The notes below the pieces were generated by a model that did no database searches, had not been told where the DNA came from, and worked only from the letters and a program-made list of their open reading frames with translations. A stretch of DNA of 34,608 nucleotides, taken from DATIHT01 sp035480415. GTDB lineage: Bacteria > Patescibacteriota > Microgenomatia > Curtissbacterales > GWA2-41-24. The stretch is taken from NCBI GenBank assembly GCA_035480415.1, contig DATIHT010000069.1, forward strand, positions 1 to 34,608, in the 5' to 3' direction. Made by a program: the position numbers and the translations under genes. The stretch's first letter is position 1. Every line of letters starts with the position of its first letter. Positions 14,171-22,417 of the stretch are shown piece by piece.

Positions 14171-14554
14171 TTATGGTTTTGCAGGAGCAGTTTCATCTAA
14201 AGTCATGTTTACCCGGGAAAGTACCTGATCCGGGGTTGTTTCTGACTTTAGCAAATAACCATAGGCGCCAAGTTCCAACCCTTTGGCAATACTAGTATCG
14301 TCTGCAACATTTGTGAGCATGACCACAGGGATAGTCGCAGCAGCAGGATCTGCCTTAAGTTCACGCAAAACATCAAGCCCGTTAACCTTGGGCATGAGAA
14401 TATCCAAAAGAACTAGATTGGGTTTTTTGGAAGAAATCGTTTTGACTGCATCAACATCTGCAACCACCTCTGCTTTGTGCCCACCCTCTGTTAATTTCTT
14501 TTTATAGATATTGGCAAGATTTACATCGTCCTCAACAATAATAATATTGGCCAT
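14171..14554 (-). CDS. Single-domain response regulator (CheY-like)
   Basis: 127 residues, a receiver domain only. Acidic pocket D9/D10, phospho-acceptor D51 in LVLLDILMP, T81 in VVMLTN and K103 in YLLKSE are all present. With no output domain it must act by protein contact. It lies 143 bp downstream of the histidine kinase on the same strand and is its probable partner. TAGAAT (14568-14563) ends 8 nt before ATG, so it has its own leaderless promoter and need not be co-transcribed. Confidence 0.95.
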   Translation of the reverse strand: MANIIIVEDDVNLANIYKKKLTEGGHKAEVVADVDAVKTISSKKPNLVLLDILMPKVNGLDVLRELKADPAAATIPVVMLTNVADDTSIAKGLELGAYGYLLKSETTPDQVLSRVNMTLDETAPAKP

Positions 14555-14601
14555 ATGTTTTCATTCTAAGACTAATACGGGGAATAGGTCAAATAGATTC
14601 C

Positions 14602-14619
14602 ATGGCCTAAAGGCCATGT
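14602..14619. repeat. Perfect 7-bp hairpin CATGGCC-TAAA-GGCCATG
   Basis: A short palindrome in the gap between kinase and regulator. Possible operator or weak terminator; nothing more can be said. Confidence 0.45.
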
Positions 14620-14696
14620 TCTCTCTTCCTCGCTTCAAAACTAGCTTCATCTCCAGTATGAATGCCGGAGTTTTTCGCTCAGAATAAGCCCTGTTT

Positions 14697-16502
14697 CTAT
14701 GCTCTGGCAACTTTGGTGGTCGAAAAAGCCTTTAGCTGTGGCGCATGCGCTTGCTGCTGACCTTTTTGTTGATTTTTTATCTTACCTTCTGTTGATGCCA
14801 AACCAATAGTGACATAAAAAGTACTACCAAGCCCAATCCCGGGGGAATCTACCCATATTTTGCCGCCGCTCGCTTCGACAATTCCTTTGGCAATAAAAAG
14901 TCCGAGCCCCGAACTTTTATTTCCGGTTTTTTTCATACCCATTTGCAGTTGCCCGAATCTGGAAAAAAGCTTGTCCATCTCATCCTGGGCAATCCCGACA
15001 CCTGTGTCTGCAATAGAAATTAGAATATCAATTGGGGTTCCGTTTACCTTCTCACAGGAAACCTTAATTTTTACCTCACCATTGTCTGTATATTTGACGG
15101 CATTTGAAAGTAAATTATTCAAAACCTGTTTCATGCGGACTTTATCAAACCATGCCTCCGGAATGTCTTTTGCAATATCCACAACCACGCTTAAATGCTT
15201 TTCTGCAGCCATCGGCTTATAAGCCTCGATCCTTTCCAAAACCAACCCCTCTAAATCACCGGCTTCGCAAATAACATCAAACTTTCCTGCCTCCATTTTG
15301 GCAACATCCAAAAGATCGTTAACAAGCTCGAGCATTGTCTGTGAAGTTGCCTCTATAGTTTCCAAATATTTCTTAAGCTCGTCCTGGCTTACTTTTGGTA
15401 AGTCTCCGTCTAAAAGTTCGACAGTGGATTTAATGCTTGTTAATGGCGACCTAAGCTCGTGAACCATAACCGCCATGAAATCCTGCCTTAGTTTTTCCAA
15501 CGATTTGGCATCTGTAATATCGTGAAACAAAACCACAACTCCAATTGGTTTTTTTATTTTTCTATCTATTACCCTGGAAGTAATAACCTGTAAAACTTTG
15601 TCCCGTATTTCAATCTCTTCTGAAGGCGATGACTCTTCACGAGCCAGCGCTTCTTCCATTTTGGTACGCAAATCAAACTTCCCCGACAATGCATTAACAA
15701 CATCGAAAATCTTCGGTTGGTCGAAAAGCCCCAGGAAACGCCTAAGCTGTTTGTTGGCAAGAATTAGCTGATATCTTGTATCCACCATCATTACACCATC
15801 CGAAAGCGACTCTACCGCCTGCAAAAGCTTACCCTTCTCGTTTTCTAAAACTTCATGAAGACGGGAGACCGCATCTGAAGCCTGCTTTGCAATTCTCTGC
15901 AATGTAACAACTTCCTCTCCTTTATATAAACCGTCCTGATAAGAAGCAACGTTGATTAGACCCACAACTTTTTCCGAAATGGTGATTGGTAAAGTAAAGG
16001 ACGATCTAACACCTATCCTTTCCCCTGCATCCAGAAGCCTGCCGGAAATTCGCTCGTCAATATCAAAATCTGTAAGGGGCTCACCTAGCATTTGTGAAAA
16101 TGAGGCAAGCATTTTTACCTTTACACTGTCTACAAATTCCCTGCTCACAGATTCGTTTACAAATACTTCAAAACGGAGCTTACCATCTGCCTTGATAAGC
16201 GACATATTGGAAACAGTAGAATAAGGAAGTAATTGTCCAAGCGAGCCGGAAATTATCTCTATTATCTGGGAAGCGTCTAGGGTTGTTCCCACTCTCTCAT
16301 CTATCGCCCGCAAAACAGACGCTTCGTATGCTTTGTGGGAAAGTTCTTCTTCGCGCTTTTCAACCCGTGCAAGTTCGGCCAAATATTTCCGGCGCATAAG
16401 AAAAAACCCTAGTATTCCAGCAAGAGCACCGACAACAGTAACAACAGCAAGACTGACAGTTATTTGCATGCCTACATCCAGTGTATATGTACCAAAAGTC
16501 AT
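14697..16502 (-). CDS. Membrane sensor histidine kinase (GAF-PAS-HisKA-HATPase)
   Basis: 601 residues from ATG 16502. One or two N-terminal transmembrane helices (ITVSLAVVTVVGALAGILGFFL), a coiled linker, a GAF-like domain (about 65-220), a PAS-like domain (about 228-335), the HisKA domain with H350 (VMVHELRSPLTS; numbering from TTG 16508), and HATPase_c with N box NNLLSNAVKYTDN, G1 DTGVGI and G2 SSGLGLFIA. All catalytic motifs are intact. It would autophosphorylate and pass phosphate to the adjacent receiver protein. Because the sensing domains are cytosolic GAF/PAS, a small-molecule or redox cue is likely, but not shown. Confidence 0.95.
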   Translation of the reverse strand: MTFGTYTLDVGMQITVSLAVVTVVGALAGILGFFLMRRKYLAELARVEKREEELSHKAYEASVLRAIDERVGTTLDASQIIEIISGSLGQLLPYSTVSNMSLIKADGKLRFEVFVNESVSREFVDSVKVKMLASFSQMLGEPLTDFDIDERISGRLLDAGERIGVRSSFTLPITISEKVVGLINVASYQDGLYKGEEVVTLQRIAKQASDAVSRLHEVLENEKGKLLQAVESLSDGVMMVDTRYQLILANKQLRRFLGLFDQPKIFDVVNALSGKFDLRTKMEEALAREESSPSEEIEIRDKVLQVITSRVIDRKIKKPIGVVVLFHDITDAKSLEKLRQDFMAVMVHELRSPLTSIKSTVELLDGDLPKVSQDELKKYLETIEATSQTMLELVNDLLDVAKMEAGKFDVICEAGDLEGLVLERIEAYKPMAAEKHLSVVVDIAKDIPEAWFDKVRMKQVLNNLLSNAVKYTDNGEVKIKVSCEKVNGTPIDILISIADTGVGIAQDEMDKLFSRFGQLQMGMKKTGNKSSGLGLFIAKGIVEASGGKIWVDSPGIGLGSTFYVTIGLASTEGKIKNQQKGQQQAHAPQLKAFSTTKVARA

Positions 16503-16569
16503 TAGCAACTATTTTTTGCCCCTTGACGCAGGTGTATACAAACTGATAAATCTTAGTTGGGTTTGATAA

Positions 16570-16923
16570 GTGCAAAATGTAAAAAATTTAAACACTATCC
16601 TCAAATTAAAGTCTAAGCTTCTTACAATAAAGGCAAACACCCCACTGAGTTCAACATTTAGAAGAATTAACAAAGGTAAAAATTTGGACTTTGTCTACGT
16701 GGAAAAACCGCAAAACACTCAAATGGCAGCAGTGCTGACTTCAAGGCTGCTTGGCAGAAAGTTTATTTGGATTCAAGGATTTTCAAACCCACCCATACCA
16801 AACCTTGTAGAAAAATTTTTGTTAACCCAGGCAGACAAATTAATAGTTAGCGATATTAAAAACGCCAACAAACTTAAAAGGCTTGGCATTTCCAGATCCA
16901 AGATCCAACTAATTAAGTCCTAA
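16570..16923 (+). CDS. Short glycosyltransferase-like N-terminal fragment (hypothetical)
   Basis: 117 residues from GTG 16570. The stretch DFVYVEKPQNTQMAAVLTSR and onward (LLGRKFIWIQGF...NPPIPNLVEKFLLTQADKLIVSD...LKRLGISRSKIQLI) looks like the donor-independent N-terminal Rossmann half of GT4-type glycosyltransferases, where a motif such as ADKLIVxS precedes the inter-domain linker. The catalytic C-terminal half is absent, so it is either a truncated gene or a stand-alone domain. It diverges from the kinase. Assignment is from sequence feel only. Confidence 0.45.
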   Translation: MQNVKNLNTILKLKSKLLTIKANTPLSSTFRRINKGKNLDFVYVEKPQNTQMAAVLTSRLLGRKFIWIQGFSNPPIPNLVEKFLLTQADKLIVSDIKNANKLKRLGISRSKIQLIKS

Positions 16924-16937
16924 AAACGAGGCACTAA

Positions 16938-17327
16938 TCATTCTTCTAAAACCACCCAGGGACGCAAATCTTTTTTGGGAATTTGCGGCGGGAGCAAAAA
17001 CTTTGTCACACTTTTAATAAACATTAAAGTAATAAAATTTATCCGCTCGTGCGAGAGCCAAAATGTTTTTGGTAGCGCAAGACTAACTGCATACTTCCTT
17101 TTGATCTCCTCAACCTCGACTTTATTTGGATGGTCAAAGTAAATTACCCTATCAACCAGAAATTGGCCGACGATATCTTCTCCCGGAGTTTTAATCAACA
17201 CCGCGTCTCCTGCAGATACTTTTAAATAAGGAGGAATCTTAATCTTGGAAAACCTACCTTCAATTTTTTTCTTACCGGAAAAAATATCGTCTACTGCTTC
17301 CTGGTTTAACACTGCCAAATGTTTCAT
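16938..17327 (-). CDS. ASCH-domain protein
   Basis: 129 residues. The N-terminal motif IFSGKKKIEGRFSK corresponds to the GxKxxExR signature of the ASCH beta-barrel fold, proposed to bind RNA or modified nucleotides. AGDAVLIKTPGEDIVGQFLV forms the next strands. The C-terminal helix part (INFITLMFIKSVTKFL) is hydrophobic, and the tail RPWVVLEE is compatible with ASCH relatives. GATACT with upstream TG (17341-17336) ends 8 nt before ATG, so it is probably leaderless. Function in the cell unknown. Confidence 0.7.
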   Translation of the reverse strand: MKHLAVLNQEAVDDIFSGKKKIEGRFSKIKIPPYLKVSAGDAVLIKTPGEDIVGQFLVDRVIYFDHPNKVEVEEIKRKYAVSLALPKTFWLSHERINFITLMFIKSVTKFLLPPQIPKKDLRPWVVLEE

Positions 17328-17365
17328 ACGGGCAAAGTATCACAATAAGGTGAGTTTTGAAAGAT

Positions 17366-18238
17366 TTAAAGTTCGAGACTTTTGAGGTAATTGCGAAGTT
17401 CTTCGGAAATCTCTGAATGATTAAGGCCAAAATCAATTACAGTCTTAAGATATTCCAGCTTATTTCCGCAATCATAATATTTGGCATTTTTAAGCTCTAC
17501 TGCATAAACATCGCGTTTTTCAATTAGCTCATCAATAGCATCGGCAATCCATATCTCTCCACCCCTTGACGGCTTAAGACCCTCCAGGATATCGAAAATT
17601 TCAGGAGTAAAAAGATAACTACCGTGAGTAGCAAGATCCGAAGGCGCCTCATCCACACTCGGCTTCTCAACTATTTTATTGATCTTAAATACATTGTCCT
17701 CAATAGGTGTCACATCGGCAATTCCATATTTACTAATATCACTCTTTGGAATTCTTACCCCGGCAATAACAGGTGTGTTGTATTTCTCGTAAGCATCGAT
17801 TAGCTGCTTCGGTGCAACAGGATCTGCCTGGAAAAACTCATCGCCCCACATAACTAGAAACGGTTCGTCTCCGACTATTTCCCGTGCTGTTAGAATTGCA
17901 TGACCGTTTCCAAGTGCTTCTTTTTGTCTTACATAAACGAAGTTGGCAAGATCGGAAATTTTGCGAATTTGGGCAAGCATTTCGTCTTTACCATCTTTTT
18001 CCAGTCTCGCTTCCAGCTCAAAATGTTTATCAAAATGATCTTCTATTGCCCGTTTATGCCAACCGGTAACAATGATAACTTCTTCTATTCCGGCAGAAAC
18101 TGCCTGTTCAACAACATATTGAATAATTGGTTTGTCGACAATTGGCAGCATTTCCTTAGGCATTGCCTTTGTCGCCGGCAAAAACCTTGTCCCAAACCCC
18201 GCCGCAGGAATTACTACTTTTCTAACCTTCTTGGTCAT
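17366..18238 (-). CDS. galU: UTP-glucose-1-phosphate uridylyltransferase
   Basis: 290 residues, full GalU length. It makes UDP-glucose from UTP and glucose-1-phosphate. The nucleotide-binding signature is VVIPAAGFGTRFLPATKAMP (residues 8-27), followed by KEMLPIVDKPIIQYVVEQA, the GNGHAI segment, MWGDEFF (metal-binding Asp), VEKP and YDCGNKLEYLK. With galT about 8 kb away it can feed UDP-sugar supply for surface glycans. TAAAAT preceded by TG (18250-18245) ends 6 nt before ATG, so leaderless transcription is likely. Confidence 0.97.
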   Translation of the reverse strand: MTKKVRKVVIPAAGFGTRFLPATKAMPKEMLPIVDKPIIQYVVEQAVSAGIEEVIIVTGWHKRAIEDHFDKHFELEARLEKDGKDEMLAQIRKISDLANFVYVRQKEALGNGHAILTAREIVGDEPFLVMWGDEFFQADPVAPKQLIDAYEKYNTPVIAGVRIPKSDISKYGIADVTPIEDNVFKINKIVEKPSVDEAPSDLATHGSYLFTPEIFDILEGLKPSRGGEIWIADAIDELIEKRDVYAVELKNAKYYDCGNKLEYLKTVIDFGLNHSEISEELRNYLKSLEL

Positions 18239-18358
18239 AAAAGAATTTTAACATAAACACAACTTGCCACATTTAGTTCTCATAATTGTGGCTTGCTAAC
18301 AAATATACAAAAATGATAGTATTTACAACAATCCTTGACATTGAGGAGAAGATTCATT

Positions 18359-18547
18359 GTGGCTTTAAACCCGTTTGCATACATTAAAGAATCAAAAGAA
18401 GAGCTCGATAAGGTCATCTGGCCTACCCGTGCAGAAACGATAAGATTAACTTTGATTGTTTTAGGTGTTTCGATAATAGTAGGCGCCTATGTTTCGGGAA
18501 TAGATGCAATAATGGCGAAAATAGCAGCTGCCTTTTTAGCAAAGTAA
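18359..18547 (+). CDS. secE: Preprotein translocase subunit SecE
   Basis: 62 residues from GTG 18359: NPFAYIKESKEELDKVIWPTRAE is the conserved amphipathic SecE helix (with the KVxWPTR motif), then a single transmembrane helix LTLIVLGVSIIVGAYVSGI. It clamps SecY in the membrane. The GTG start is chosen because GAGGAGA stands about 10 nt upstream, whereas the open frame begins at TTG 18335. nusG begins one base after the stop, the common secE-nusG pair. Confidence 0.95.
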   Translation: MALNPFAYIKESKEELDKVIWPTRAETIRLTLIVLGVSIIVGAYVSGIDAIMAKIAAAFLAK

Positions 18548-18548
18548 A

Positions 18549-19472
18549 ATGCAAGACGATAACAAAGCATCAACTAATACACAAGACACTACGGTTCCAC
18601 AAGAGCCCGTAGTTGCCGATCCGGATGTTCAGCAACCTGAAGAGGTAAAGGTTGCGTCGGATGAGACAAATAAGTCTAATAAGACAGATGCAAAAGCAGA
18701 AACCGCGACACTCTCTCCAGCCGCAACACCAGAAGAACCTGCTGCTGAAGAAGTGATCCCAGCAGAAGAAGAGTCCACTCAAGTAGTAGAAGCTCCAACA
18801 CAAAAAACAGAAAAAAATCCAGAAATTGCTGAAACTGTTTCTGTCGAATCTGCAGAAGGAAAACCACAAGAAGACGATCAAGTTAGCCAAGATATAACTA
18901 CAGACATTCCCACGCGTCCTTCCGATATTCAAACAGTCACAGGCGGCGTCAAGCCTCACTGGTATGTTGTTCATACTTATTCCGGACACGAAACAAAAGT
19001 TGCAGCGACCCTAAAACAAAGAGTCGAATCACAAAAGCTTCAGGACAAAATTTTAGACATTCTTGTCCCAACCCAGGAAAAGATAGAAATAAAAGAAGGT
19101 AAAAAAACTAACATCAAAGAAAAAATATTCCCAGGATACTTATTAATAAGGATGGCTCTTGATGACAACACTTGGCTTGCAGTTAGAACAACCCCGGGTA
19201 TTACTAGCTTTGTGGGCAACGCCAACAAGCCAACCCCGCTTCCGGAAGCAGAAGTCGAAAGCATTAAAAAGTTCATGTCCATGGAGGCACCAAAGTTCAA
19301 AGCGACATTCTCCGTTGGCGAAGCAGTACGAATTACCGATGGACCATTTAGTGAGTTTTTGGGATCTATCAATGAAATCGACGAAGAACGCGGCAAGCTT
19401 AAAGTTATGGTCAGCATCTTCGGCCGCGAAACCCCAGTGGAACTGGATTTCCTCCAAGTCGCAAAACTTTAA
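18549..19472 (+). CDS. nusG: Transcription factor NusG with long acidic N-terminal extension
   Basis: 307 residues. Residues about 136-240 are the NGN domain (KPHWYVVHTYSGHETKVA, FPGYLLIRM, VRTTPGITSFVG) and about 250-307 the KOW domain (VGEAVRITDGPF... KVMVSIFGRETPVELDF). NusG binds RNA polymerase, raising processivity, and links to ribosome or Rho. Residues 1-135 are a disordered Glu/Pro/Thr/Ala-rich tract with no fold, absent from ordinary NusG (about 180 residues). L1 and L7/L12 in the same block have similar tails. Its ATG is 2 nt after the secE stop. Confidence 0.96.
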   Translation: MQDDNKASTNTQDTTVPQEPVVADPDVQQPEEVKVASDETNKSNKTDAKAETATLSPAATPEEPAAEEVIPAEEESTQVVEAPTQKTEKNPEIAETVSVESAEGKPQEDDQVSQDITTDIPTRPSDIQTVTGGVKPHWYVVHTYSGHETKVAATLKQRVESQKLQDKILDILVPTQEKIEIKEGKKTNIKEKIFPGYLLIRMALDDNTWLAVRTTPGITSFVGNANKPTPLPEAEVESIKKFMSMEAPKFKATFSVGEAVRITDGPFSEFLGSINEIDEERGKLKVMVSIFGRETPVELDFLQVAKL

Positions 19473-19507
19473 GTTAATCTAAACAACCCTTTGGTATACT
19501 TTTCACC

Positions 19508-20434
19508 ATGAGAAAGTATGGAGATTATCAGCCTCGCCTTAACAAAAAGATCAGGGATGCAAACAAACAGACCAAATTTCCACTAATTGAACTTTTTATT
19601 CTCATCCTAGCCCTTGGAACGATTTACACAGTGGCCTACTTTAGAAATCAAAAAGCGGGCACCGTCAAAGGAACAAAGATTGTAATAAATTCGCCACGTA
19701 TAGAGGCTCCAGTTCCGACACTAACACCGTCACAATCTTCACAAAACCAAAAAGTAGAACAGATTTTTGCAAACGATATTCCGCATCTGGAAGGCCATTG
19801 GGCCGTTATTGTTAAGAACGTCAAATCACAAAAAACATATTCATACAACGGTCTGGATATTTTCCCGTCTGCCAGCCTCTATAAACTCGAAGTTATGTGG
19901 TCTACATTCCAGGCAATTGACAATGGCAACCTAAAAGAAGACAGTGCCGCAGAAGCATGGACCGTTAGTGACGCATTGTCGGCAATGATCACAGTTTCTG
20001 ACAACGATGCTGCTATCTCCCTTGCAGAAGATTTGGGGTGGGACAAGATCGAACAGGATATGAAAAAAGAGGGGTTTTCTTCTGTTGATTTAACTAGCGA
20101 AGACTCCCCTTTTATAAATGCAAAAGACACGGAGGCGATCCTAGAAAGAATATATAATAATACGGCAGTTTCTCAAACGGCTTCTGAGCAAATGAAAAAA
20201 CTGCTATTTTCTCAGCAAATTAACGATAGAATTCCAGCTGATTTGCCTCCAGATGTTCAAGTCGGTCATAAAACAGGAGAAATCGACAACTATCGTCACG
20301 ACGCCGGAATAGTTATTGGTAAAAAAAGTGACTATATATTTGTTTTTTTGACAGAAACACCAAACCCTGGGGACACACCAGACACCATAGCAACTCTTTC
20401 TAAAAAACTCTACGACGCACTAGAATCACAGTAG
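19508..20434 (+). CDS. Membrane-anchored class A beta-lactamase-like serine hydrolase
   Basis: 308 residues. An N-terminal anchor (LIELFILILALGTIYTVAYF, about 26-45) and a Ser/Thr/Pro linker precede the catalytic domain. Motifs are S123-L-Y-K126 (SxxK) in IFPSASLYKLEVM, S164-D-N in ITVSDNDAA, and K255-T-G in VGHKTGEIDNYRHDAG; an omega-loop Glu may lie in LTSEDSPF. These are the class A beta-lactamase/serine-hydrolase motifs. Function could be beta-lactam hydrolysis or a D-Ala carboxypeptidase-like role; the sequence does not decide. It sits between nusG and rplK, an unusual place. TATACT (19495-19500) ends 7 nt before ATG, so it has its own leaderless promoter. Confidence 0.88.
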   Translation: MRKYGDYQPRLNKKIRDANKQTKFPLIELFILILALGTIYTVAYFRNQKAGTVKGTKIVINSPRIEAPVPTLTPSQSSQNQKVEQIFANDIPHLEGHWAVIVKNVKSQKTYSYNGLDIFPSASLYKLEVMWSTFQAIDNGNLKEDSAAEAWTVSDALSAMITVSDNDAAISLAEDLGWDKIEQDMKKEGFSSVDLTSEDSPFINAKDTEAILERIYNNTAVSQTASEQMKKLLFSQQINDRIPADLPPDVQVGHKTGEIDNYRHDAGIVIGKKSDYIFVFLTETPNPGDTPDTIATLSKKLYDALESQ

Positions 20435-20476
20435 TTATCTTGAAATAGCTTTGTATTTTGAAGTATACTTCTCGAC

Positions 20477-20902
20477 GTGGCCAAAAAGATTAAAACCCTA
20501 ATTAAGTTAACAATCAAAGCAGGTGAAGCAACTGCAGCCCCTCCTGTGGGAACCGCCCTTGGTCCTCACGGTCTTCCAATTATGGATTTCGTTAAATCTT
20601 TTAACGAAAAAACTGCAGATATGCGCGGTAACAAAGTTCCGGTAATTATTACAGTCTACGAGGACAGAACTTTTTCTTTTATAGTTAAAAAACCACCGGT
20701 TGCAGAAATGATCAAAAAAGCCCTCAACATTACAAAGGCAGCAGCAACCCCTGGCAAACAAACAGTCGGGAAATTAACAAGACAACAGGCGGAAAAAATC
20801 GCAGAGGATAAAATGCCGGATCTCAATGCAAAGAACTTAGATGCGGCAGTAAGAATCGTCCAGGGCACTGCACGCAGCATGGGCGTAGAGGTGGTGGAAT
20901 AA
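20477..20902 (+). CDS. rplK: 50S ribosomal protein L11
   Basis: 141 residues, the normal size. N-terminal domain with GEATAAPPVGTALGPHGLPIMDFVKSFN and the rRNA-binding C-terminal domain with KPPVAEMIKKAL and VRIVQGTARSMGVEV. It forms the stalk base binding 23S rRNA and EF-G. The start is GTG; TATACT (20464-20469) ends 7 nt upstream, so a promoter separates it from the beta-lactamase-like gene and the mRNA is likely leaderless. rplA begins 1 nt after its stop. Confidence 0.97.
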   Translation: MAKKIKTLIKLTIKAGEATAAPPVGTALGPHGLPIMDFVKSFNEKTADMRGNKVPVIITVYEDRTFSFIVKKPPVAEMIKKALNITKAAATPGKQTVGKLTRQQAEKIAEDKMPDLNAKNLDAAVRIVQGTARSMGVEVVE

Positions 20903-20903
20903 C

Positions 20904-21833
20904 GTGGGAACAACTAGAGTAAAACTTGTTGACCTTTCTGCAGAAAACCAAAACAACGAGAAAAAACCAAAAAACAAAAAGGCTTCAAAAGAGTCCCACC
21001 CACAGTCACCTGAAACGACAGCTGATGGCGGGCAGGCAAAAGAGCCAGAGGTAGTAAAAGTTGCAAGTATTGAAAATGCTGAAATAAAAACCGAAGGCAC
21101 GGAAGAAAAATCTGCACCAACACAAAAAGTAGAAACAAAAAAGGCAGTTTCGAAAAAACCTAACAAGGCAAAAAAGGTCAGGAGTAAAAAGTACAAAGAC
21201 GTCTCCGAGCTTGTAGACAAAAACCAAATCTATGCAGCAAAAGATGCACTGGAACTTTTAAGAAAAACCTCAATTGCTAAATTTGACCCTACAGTCGAAA
21301 TTCACCTAAACGTTGCAGACAAGAGTATAAGAGGAAAAGTGACACTTCCCCACGCTGTTAGTCAAAAGAAAAAAGAGAAAAAATATCTGGTTCTTTCCGA
21401 GAAGAAAACAGATGCAAAAAATGTCATCTGGGGAGACGAAAAAACAATTGCCCAGATTGAAAAGGGCGAACTTAAACCAGGAAAAGATTTCGACGCTGTT
21501 GTAACTGCTCCAAAATACATGCCTCAGCTCGCCAGAGTTGCAAAAATTCTCGGGCCACGTGGCATGATGCCAAACCCTAAAAACGGAACAATAACCGAAG
21601 ATCCTTCAAAAATTTTGTCCGGCGAAGGTGATGATCTGTTCGAATACAAAACAGACCCTACAGCACCCGTCGTGCATACAAAAATTGGCAAACTATCTTT
21701 TGGCAACGAGCAGCTTTGGGAAAATTTAAAAGTTTTAATTTCGTCAATCGGAATCAACAAAATTAAAAAAGCGACCATTTCATCAACAATGAGTCCTGGC
21801 ATTAAATTCGACGCTGCAACTGTTGGAAAATAA
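20904..21833 (+). CDS. rplA: 50S ribosomal protein L1 with N-terminal extension
   Basis: 309 residues from GTG against about 230 usual. The L1 fold begins near residue 95 (KKYKDVSELVDKNQIYAAKDALELL) and includes FDPTVEIHLNV, LPHAV and the signature ILGPRGMMPNPKNGT. L1 forms the mobile stalk at the ribosomal E site. The first 90 or so residues are Lys/Glu/Pro-rich and low in complexity, but the very start (MGTTRVKLVDL) looks conserved-like, so the extension is translated and not a start-site error. Directly after rplK. Confidence 0.96.
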   Translation: MGTTRVKLVDLSAENQNNEKKPKNKKASKESHPQSPETTADGGQAKEPEVVKVASIENAEIKTEGTEEKSAPTQKVETKKAVSKKPNKAKKVRSKKYKDVSELVDKNQIYAAKDALELLRKTSIAKFDPTVEIHLNVADKSIRGKVTLPHAVSQKKKEKKYLVLSEKKTDAKNVIWGDEKTIAQIEKGELKPGKDFDAVVTAPKYMPQLARVAKILGPRGMMPNPKNGTITEDPSKILSGEGDDLFEYKTDPTAPVVHTKIGKLSFGNEQLWENLKVLISSIGINKIKKATISSTMSPGIKFDAATVGK

Positions 21834-21871
21834 CTCCCAAAAAAAGCCTATATTCTCTCCCCTTGTCAAGT

Positions 21872-21969
21872 ATTGACAAATATCTAAACATTTTGTTACC
21901 TTTCGCGTGGAGCTAGCCTGCTAGCTAAATAGACAAAAATATTTTGTCACAGAAAGCGAGGTGATATAA
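21872..21969 (+). promoter_or_regulatory. Possible promoter and leader of the acidic peptide gene
   Basis: TTGACA near 21872 with a weak -10 (TTACCT) 17 nt on, followed by a leader holding GCTAGCCTGCTAGC and a strong ribosome site GAGGTGATATAA before ATG 21970. Confidence 0.4.
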
Positions 21970-22050
21970 ATGGACGACGACACAAACAAAGACGAAGAAA
22001 AAGATGAGGATGACGACAAAGACGAGGACAAAGACAAGGAGGAAGAGTAA
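21970..22050 (+). CDS. 26-residue highly acidic peptide between rplA and rplJ
   Basis: MDDDTNKDEEKDEDDDKDED followed by KDKEEE and TAA. Almost every residue is Asp, Glu or Lys. It is too short for most gene callers, but it has one of the best ribosome sites of the window (GAGGTGATATAA before ATG) and a strong intrinsic terminator 20 nt after the stop, so it forms a complete transcription-translation unit. No family is recognised. It could be a true micro-protein near the stalk operon, or a leader peptide. Confidence 0.55.
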   Translation: MDDDTNKDEEKDEDDDKDEDKDKEEE

Positions 22051-22070
22051 ACTAAAAAACCAGACGCACT

Positions 22071-22106
22071 AAAAGCCTTAAGACTCAGGTGTTTTGAGGC
22101 TTTTTT
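22071..22106 (+). terminator. Intrinsic terminator after the acidic peptide
   Basis: A stem of about 14 bp with two G-U pairs (AAAAGCCTTAAGAC / GTTTTGAGGCTTTT), loop TCAGGT, then a T-run. Confidence 0.88.
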
Positions 22107-22139
22107 AATTTTTTTGATATAAATTAAATATTAACGTTC

Positions 22140-22169
22140 TTGACATAATCCTGCCAAAATTGATATATT
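22140..22169 (+). promoter_or_regulatory. Promoter of the rplJ-rplL unit
   Basis: TTGACA 22140-22145, 18-nt spacer, extended -10 TGATATATT with TATATT 22164-22169. Transcription should begin near 22176. Confidence 0.8.
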
Positions 22170-22175
22170 GCCCCT

Positions 22176-22290
22176 AATCCAAAGACCGCAGCTTCCGCCT
22201 CATTTGGCAGATTAATTAACTGGCTGCGCAGGACGAGAAAAAAAATACTTCTTCTCTTCTGATTGCGTCCCTTGGGACGCTTTTTCTTTT
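22176..22290 (+). promoter_or_regulatory. L10 (rplJ) autoregulatory leader with attenuator
   Basis: The RNA contains CCAAAGACCGCAGC ... TTTGG ... GCTGCGCAGGACG, the conserved arrangement of the ribosomal L10 leader, a kink-turn structure bound by L10-(L12)4. CGCAGC pairs with GCTGCG and CCAAA with TTTGG. It is followed by an intrinsic terminator GCGTCC-CTTG-GGACGC-TTTTT (22265-22285), so L10 binding probably promotes premature termination. Confidence 0.78.
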
Positions 22291-22417
22291 CTTTGGACAA
22301 ATGGTAATATATCAGCAAAACAGCTGCAATTATCACAATTACATTTAATGTTAATGGAAGTTTTCTGATATTTTTCTTTAACATTAATAATCTTATTTTT
22401 AAGGAAGTTAAATAAAA

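Noticed and set aside
16570..16923. Complete glycosyltransferase
   Set aside because: Only the first half of such a fold could fit in 117 residues and no catalytic half follows in any frame.
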